This document shows positions 23,746-28,440 of a DNA stretch of 28,440 nucleotides, in pieces. The position numbers and the translations under genes are program-made. The notes under the pieces were generated by a model, which was not told the DNA's origin, made no database searches, and saw only the letters and a program-made list of their open reading frames with translations. The first letter of the stretch is position 1; each line of letters opens with the position of its first letter. The stretch comes from JBCAWW01 sp045106675 (GTDB lineage: Bacteria; Bacteroidota; Bacteroidia; J057): contig JBGCFA010000378.1 in assembly GCA_045106675.1 (NCBI GenBank), positions 1 to 28,440 of the forward strand. Direction: 5' to 3'.

Positions 23746-25011
23746 ATGACATTTGAACAAATTGGGGTTATTGAACCCATTCTAAAATCTCTCACCGAAG
23801 AGGGATACACCCATCCTACACCTATACAAGCTCAAGCTATTCCGGTTTTACTCGATGGAAGAGACCTATTGGGCTGTGCCCAAACAGGAACTGGTAAAAC
23901 GGCCGCATTTGCGATTCCGATTATTCAGCAACTTTATGAGGATCCGTCCCGGAACGATCGTAATCGTAAGATAAAAGCCCTAGTAGTTACCCCTACTCGG
24001 GAACTAGCTATTCAGATTGGCGAGAGCTTCCGTAAATATGGCAAGTACACAGGTCTGCGTAGTACCGTTATTTTTGGCGGAGTCAAACAAGGCGAGCAAG
24101 TTCGTGCTATTAAGCGTGGAATTGATGTCTTAGTGGCTACCCCCGGACGATTGCTTGACCTTATCAACCAAGGCTTTATTAAGCTTTCTAACGTTGAGTT
24201 CTCTGTTCTTGATGAGGCCGATCATATGCTGGACATGGGTTTTATCCATGATATCCGCAAGATCGTAGCCAAGTTGCCTGATGATCGCCAATCTCTGTTT
24301 TTCTCGGCTACTATGCCACCAGAAATTGTCAAGCTATCGCAAAAGATCCTCGGCAATCCTGAAAAAATCACCATCAAGCCAGAGCAAGCTACTGCCGAAA
24401 GAGTAGAACAAGCAGTCTTTTTTGTTCCTAAAAAGCGAAAAGTTAAGCTCCTCCTTCATTTGCTCGATGGCGAGCATTATGGGGATTCGACTTTAGTGTT
24501 TTCTCGCACGAAATATGGAGCTGATCGTATTGTCAAATCATTGAGAGACAGAGACGTGCCAGCTGAGGCCATACATGGTAACAAATCTCAAAATGCCCGT
24601 CAAAGAGCTCTTAAGAACTTTAAAACGGGTAAAACTCAAGTGTTAGTCGCCACCGATATCGCAGCTCGCGGTATTGATGTTTCTGACTTGCCATTGGTGA
24701 TTAATTACGATCTCCCTAATGTGCCCGAAACATATGTTCACCGTATTGGTCGTACAGGTAGGGCAGCAGCTAGTGGAGTCGCTTTATCGTTCTGCCAAGC
24801 AGACGAAAAACCTTATCTAAAGAGCATCCAAAGACTGATTGACCAGCAAATCCCAGTCATTGAGGAGCATCCCTATCTTGAAACTCCAGAGGAAGCAGCA
24901 GCTTCGGCATTAGAAGCAAAAAATGCCTCGCCTAGAAATAATCGTTCTCATAGAGGAGGACATAATGATCGCTCACGTCATCGTAATAGTGGTGGTGGCC
25001 GGAGGAGATAA
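23746..25011 (+). CDS. DEAD-box RNA helicase (RhlE-like)
   Basis: A 421-residue ATP-dependent RNA helicase. Motifs in order: Q motif with GYTHPTPIQAQAIP (20-33), AQTGTGKT (45-52), PTRELA (83-88), GG and TPGR (about 111 and 132-135), DEAD (156-159), SAT (187-189), then the second RecA domain with VFSRTK, ATDIAARGIDV and HRIGRTGRA. A basic Arg/Gly/Asn-rich tail (about 393-421, SHRGGHNDRSRHRNSGGGRRR region) is typical for RhlE-type enzymes and aids RNA binding. It probably acts in ribosome assembly or RNA turnover, often at low temperature. A hairpin terminator follows. Confidence 0.94.
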   Translation: MTFEQIGVIEPILKSLTEEGYTHPTPIQAQAIPVLLDGRDLLGCAQTGTGKTAAFAIPIIQQLYEDPSRNDRNRKIKALVVTPTRELAIQIGESFRKYGKYTGLRSTVIFGGVKQGEQVRAIKRGIDVLVATPGRLLDLINQGFIKLSNVEFSVLDEADHMLDMGFIHDIRKIVAKLPDDRQSLFFSATMPPEIVKLSQKILGNPEKITIKPEQATAERVEQAVFFVPKKRKVKLLLHLLDGEHYGDSTLVFSRTKYGADRIVKSLRDRDVPAEAIHGNKSQNARQRALKNFKTGKTQVLVATDIAARGIDVSDLPLVINYDLPNVPETYVHRIGRTGRAAASGVALSFCQADEKPYLKSIQRLIDQQIPVIEEHPYLETPEEAAASALEAKNASPRNNRSHRGGHNDRSRHRNSGGGRRR

Positions 25012-25059
25012 TTTGGTTTTCACCCGCTTTGCGGAACGAAAAAACCTATTTTAAAAATG

Positions 25060-25099
25060 AGCGGGATCTAGAACAACAGTTTTAGATCCCGCTTCTTTT
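25060..25099 (+). terminator. Intrinsic terminator after the helicase gene
   Basis: An 11-bp perfect stem (AGCGGGATCTA at 25060-25070 with TAGATCCCGCT at 25083-25093), a 12-nt loop and then TCTTTTA. The stem is strong but the T-run is short. Confidence 0.75.
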
Positions 25100-25402
25100 A
25101 TTCGCTTTCGAATAGCTGCAGCATTAAATACGTTTAGCCTCTAAAAGAAATTGGGATTCAGTTTCAGCCTCCGCCTACAGGCGTTGAAAACTATTTTCGC
25201 CAAATAATCTATTCCTTGTAAAGGCTCTTTCTAAACCCAAAAACCTTGATTAGGAAACCCTGACACTGTGCTCGCACTCTCTCATTGATAAATAAAAGTG
25301 TTTCGAAAGCGCTATTTGATATTAAATATGCACTAAGACTCTAGTATTTTACTTGCGTCCGCTCAAAAAGAATCTTTATTTACCGCAATATATTTTTTAC
25401 TC
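25100..25402. other. Intergenic region before the TerC-family gene
   Basis: About 300 AT-rich bases. No RNA gene, ORF or strong hairpin with a T-run is seen, and no exact TAnnTTTG box. Confidence 0.4.
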
Positions 25403-26197
25403 ATGGAATCATTGACAGTTGACAATTTTATCACCCTAGGCATGCTGGTTTTACTGCAAGCTGTTTTGGGCTTCGATAACCTTTTGTATATCTCATTAGA
25501 GTCCAAAAGTGCTCCGGCGGACAAACGCTCAATGGTACGTCAGGTAGGGATTGGACTTGCGGTCATTCTACGTATTGCCCTCCTGTTTATACTCGTCAAC
25601 CTGATTGACTTATTTCAAGATTCGATCTTTAAGATTGAAATGGGCGAATATGTATCTGCTGACTTTAATTGGCACAGTATCATCGTCCTCGTGGGAGGCG
25701 GCTTTATCCTCTATACTGCAATTAAAGAGATCTGGCATATGATCGCTTTAGAAGAGCATGATGAAACGGTCGAAACCAAACCGCGTTCTGTTGGTAGCGT
25801 CATTGGGATGATAGTCTTGATGAACTTGGTCTTTTCGTTTGATTCTATCCTTAGCGCGATTGCCTTGACTGATGTATTTTGGGTGATGGCCACTGCGATT
25901 GTTATTGGTGGGCTATTGATGATATTTTTGGCAGATAAAATCTCTGACTTCCTCCAGAAAAACCGCATGTACGAGGTATTGGGTCTGTTTATCCTCTTTT
26001 TAGTAGGAGTAATGCTTGTCTCGGAAGGTGGCGAATTGGCTCATATGGAATTATTTGGCACCAAAGTCGAGCATATGAGCAAGGCTACTTTCTACTTTGT
26101 CTTGGTTGTCCTCATCATAGTAGATGTAGTGCAAGGTCGCTACCAAAAGAAGCTTACCTCTGCGAAAGTCGCAAAGCAGAAAAAAATCAATTCTTAA
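25403..26197 (+). CDS. TerC-family integral membrane protein
   Basis: A 264-residue membrane protein with about seven helices. It has the TerC-family acidic signatures: VLGFDNLLYISLES (21-34) and MNLVFSFDSILSAIALT (140-156), where the Asp and Asn residues in the membrane are thought to bind a divalent metal. Related proteins (TerC, Alx, MeeY/MeeF) act in tellurite resistance or manganese export and support metal loading of exported enzymes. The substrate here is probably a metal ion such as manganese (inference). The basic C-terminus (RYQKKLTSAKVAKQKKINS) is cytoplasmic. The gene overlaps the convergent CotH gene by 11 bases. Confidence 0.9.
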   Translation: MESLTVDNFITLGMLVLLQAVLGFDNLLYISLESKSAPADKRSMVRQVGIGLAVILRIALLFILVNLIDLFQDSIFKIEMGEYVSADFNWHSIIVLVGGGFILYTAIKEIWHMIALEEHDETVETKPRSVGSVIGMIVLMNLVFSFDSILSAIALTDVFWVMATAIVIGGLLMIFLADKISDFLQKNRMYEVLGLFILFLVGVMLVSEGGELAHMELFGTKVEHMSKATFYFVLVVLIIVDVVQGRYQKKLTSAKVAKQKKINS

Positions 26198-28440
26198 CAA
26201 TACGGACCGTCTCCGTCATACCATCCTGTTCCATCTTGAGGATATAATGTCCCTGTGCCAAAAAATCTACTGGCACCTTGACTAAGTTGGCACCTAGCCT
26301 TAATGGGATCCTTTGTGTGTGAACTTCTCTACCTAGTAGGTCCAAAAACTGGAGATCAATGCTCTCTGTGAGACTATTCTCAAAGTAGAGCGTGAAATCT
26401 GATTGCATCGGATTGGGAAACAATTCTGCATTAAAACGAATACAACTCAGACGATTTTGAGTAAGCAGGGCTGTAATGATATCATTCTGACTACCTGGAG
26501 TGGGGGAGTAGTCAGTTCGGCTAATCCAGTTTTCTGGATAGTTGATTTTGAGTTGAGGATCACGCAGGGCCAAACTGCCACCTTGAGCATCAGCAATTTG
26601 CGGCCAAGGAGCTTCATTGCTATAAGTTACAATATCTACTAATTGGCCATCTTGATTCCAGATTCGGACGGCATCACTTCTACCTAAGCCAAAACCAAGG
26701 GATCTCGGGACTATGCTAGTGCCTGGGAAGGCGCCGAGAAAAGCCGAAGGATCTCGACAGATGACCAGATATTGATCGGGGGAGATAGTCGTTCCCGGAG
26801 GGAATGCAAAACGATTATTGCTAGTTTGATCTCCTAAAGCCCATTGATCCAAATCGATTGGAGCATCGCTGGCATTATATAGTTCGACCCAGTCGCCCCC
26901 TTTTCGACTCGGGATATCTGCGTACATGATCTCATTGATCACGAGCTTGGGCTGATAGCTACTATCTACCTCAAAAATCGCCGTCAAGGTGCAACTAGCA
27001 TCCAACTCATATCGCAAGTGATTGGAGTCCGGCAGCAATGGGTCTGTCCAACCTACAAACCGATAACCCGGTCTTGCGATTGCGGTAACATAGACTGGAT
27101 TTTTTTCTAAATAAATGCCTGTCCAAGGAAAATCTTGCAAGTCCAAAGTATTGAGTTGGATATGTCCGGCACTCGAAGGACTAATCTCTAGCTGAAGTGG
27201 TATCTGCCGACCCAATTTGAAAGCAGCCGATATACTCGATCGTGCTGCTTGATTTCTCTGGGCAAGGGGGCTGCGTAGAGACTCAATATATTCCTCCCAA
27301 CTATGAGCACCTCCATTATTTGCTTGAATAATAGGGCGCCAATGCAAAAGGTGATCTTGGACATCTTGCCCCAAATATTGCACCAAAAAATCTAGACTTT
27401 CCTCAAACTCAGTGGCGTCAAATTCAGTATTAAGGAGATCTAAGTAATAATTGATGAAGTATTCTCGCATTGAATCGTTTTGCATCAATTTAGGCAGCCA
27501 AAAACCGCTTTCTAGACTCCCCATCAACATCACAATTCCCGAGGCTCCTAAGTTTTGATATGCAAAATCAGTATCATAAACACAAAAACGCCATTTATCA
27601 GTAGAGCCTCCCGGATGAGCGATCTTAAAGTTATTAAACGGCCAATCATTATTGCTGATATAATCATTGAGGTATAGATATTTAAAGTAGTTGTCAAAAT
27701 CGACCCGTTTAGCAAATTCATTTACACTGGCGGTGTCTCGAAAATTACTCGAACTGAATAATGACTCTATGTTATAAAACCTTTGCGGCCCTCCAGTGTC
27801 AATTTCTCCACTATTACCAAATTTGCGAACCACAGAGACTTGATCTGGATCTGCTTGATGGTTATTAGCAAAATAGTACTCATCATGCCGTTCCCTAAAA
27901 AACATCAAAGCATGAAATTGCCCATTGATATAGACATTGACCGGCTGATAAGCCTGGTAATCTAAGTCCCAGTCTTTTCTCGATAGATACTCTGAAGTCA
28001 GCACATCTTGCATCGCCAAGCCAACCCAATCCGAAGAATTGCCTCCTTGCCGCAGGATGATGACTCGATGAGATTTGAGTTCAGGTTTTTGACGATAGAT
28101 TGGCTCTATGATGGCCTGCGATTCAGATAAGTGTAAGCGCATGGACTTCATCGTGCCAAAACTAGAGCCTGCTCCATGCTGTTTGAGTCTACCTTTATGC
28201 CTGCTGAGCAGAACGCCTTCACCCGAAAATAACTCTGCATCTACCCAAAAGTTGAACACTTCAATCGGGTTGTCCCAACCTCCCAATTCATATTTAGAGA
28301 CTTTCAATATGCCGGAATCAGTATCAAAAAACCGTCGATCCGGTGCATGCAAATTGAGGATATAATGCTCCTTTGGAGATTGCAAAAAATAGGTGGCAAA
28401 AGTACTGTTTACTGAGCTAGCACTATCCCAAAAGGCTTTT
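26187..28440 (-). CDS. CotH-like kinase / lamin-tail / T9SS surface protein (5' partial)
   Basis: The frame stays open to the right edge, so the N-terminus and signal are outside; the TTG at 28385 is only an internal codon. In order: a CotH kinase-like domain with NVYINGQFHALMFFRERHDE, LNDYISNNDWPFNN and the catalytic-like FCVYDTDFAY; a divergent InlB-type repeat (ARPGYRFVGWTD ... LTAIFE); a lamin-tail domain (LVINEIMYAD, GGDWVELYNASDAPIDLDQWAL, YLVICRD); and a C-terminal T9SS sorting domain (LFPNPMQSDFTLYF ... GHYILKMEQDG). CotH proteins phosphorylate other proteins using ATP in Bacillus spores; here it would act on the cell surface, where the ATP source is unclear. The gene overlaps the TerC-family gene by 11 bases tail to tail. 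Confidence 0.88.
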   Translation of the reverse strand, partial: KAFWDSASSVNSTFATYFLQSPKEHYILNLHAPDRRFFDTDSGILKVSKYELGGWDNPIEVFNFWVDAELFSGEGVLLSRHKGRLKQHGAGSSFGTMKSMRLHLSESQAIIEPIYRQKPELKSHRVIILRQGGNSSDWVGLAMQDVLTSEYLSRKDWDLDYQAYQPVNVYINGQFHALMFFRERHDEYYFANNHQADPDQVSVVRKFGNSGEIDTGGPQRFYNIESLFSSSNFRDTASVNEFAKRVDFDNYFKYLYLNDYISNNDWPFNNFKIAHPGGSTDKWRFCVYDTDFAYQNLGASGIVMLMGSLESGFWLPKLMQNDSMREYFINYYLDLLNTEFDATEFEESLDFLVQYLGQDVQDHLLHWRPIIQANNGGAHSWEEYIESLRSPLAQRNQAARSSISAAFKLGRQIPLQLEISPSSAGHIQLNTLDLQDFPWTGIYLEKNPVYVTAIARPGYRFVGWTDPLLPDSNHLRYELDASCTLTAIFEVDSSYQPKLVINEIMYADIPSRKGGDWVELYNASDAPIDLDQWALGDQTSNNRFAFPPGTTISPDQYLVICRDPSAFLGAFPGTSIVPRSLGFGLGRSDAVRIWNQDGQLVDIVTYSNEAPWPQIADAQGGSLALRDPQLKINYPENWISRTDYSPTPGSQNDIITALLTQNRLSCIRFNAELFPNPMQSDFTLYFENSLTESIDLQFLDLLGREVHTQRIPLRLGANLVKVPVDFLAQGHYILKMEQDGMTETVRIVKN

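Noticed and set aside
23559..23756. Small ORF upstream of the helicase
   Set aside because: No recognisable family, no good start context, and it overlaps the helicase start; treated as chance.
1..28440. A second VR, a CRISPR array, rRNA or an insertion sequence
   Set aside because: By eye no other copy of ATTGGTTTTCGTCCTGCC, no regularly spaced repeats, no rRNA-like sequence and no transposase were found.

Overview
The window looks like chromosomal DNA of a Bacteroidota member, probably Saprospiria/Lewinella-like (inference). The evidence is two long cell-surface proteins with C-terminal type IX secretion (T9SS) sorting domains, SprB-like repeats, TAnnTTTG-type promoter boxes, a YidE-like transporter, a head-GIN adhesin-like protein, short lipoproteins and moderate GC. 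Most genes are housekeeping or envelope genes. There is no phage structural gene, transposase or CRISPR array.

The outstanding feature is a complete diversity-generating retroelement (DGR) at about 1-3325. In order on the + strand it contains: (i) a membrane-anchored target protein, cut by the left window edge, whose C-terminus is an FGE/SUMF1-type C-type-lectin fold ending in a variable repeat (VR, 1423-1541); (ii) a small four-helix-bundle Avd accessory protein (1619-1966); (iii) a DGR-type reverse transcriptase (1997-3106) with the SQ motif and YVDD; (iv) a template repeat (TR, 3071-3189) that overlaps the last 36 bases of the RT gene; (v) a strong terminator (3281-3325). I aligned TR and VR by hand at a constant offset of 1648. 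Of 35 template adenines between 3093 and 3180, 20 differ in the VR, against one non-adenine difference in the 111-bp core, which is the signature of adenine-specific mutagenic retrohoming. A 7-bp GC-rich hairpin (1584-1600) lies just downstream of the target stop. The target has a charged coiled-coil stretch, one membrane helix, a helical region and the lectin domain, and lacks both FGE active-site cysteines. It therefore looks like a diversified sensor or binding protein, not an enzyme. The part upstream of the window probably carries its effector or signalling domain (inference).

Rest of the window: a YidE-like antiporter with two RCK_C domains and a secreted VWA protein (- strand, 3325-6050); an SDR oxidoreductase (-); an orphan MlaE-type permease; a very large alpha-2-macroglobulin with an intact CIEQ thioester motif (7998-13526); a LolD-like ATPase, DinB-like protein and small membrane protein run (13601-15410); a periplasmic cyclophilin (-); a lipoprotein and a head-GIN protein; a XerC-like recombinase and hibernation factor pair (17496-18729); an M42 aminopeptidase (-); a rhodanese lipoprotein; tRNA-Leu(UAA); a T9SS surface protein with a 293-residue internal duplication (-); a DEAD-box helicase; a TerC-family membrane protein; and a CotH/lamin-tail/T9SS protein running off the right edge (-). 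Strong intrinsic terminators separate many of these units.
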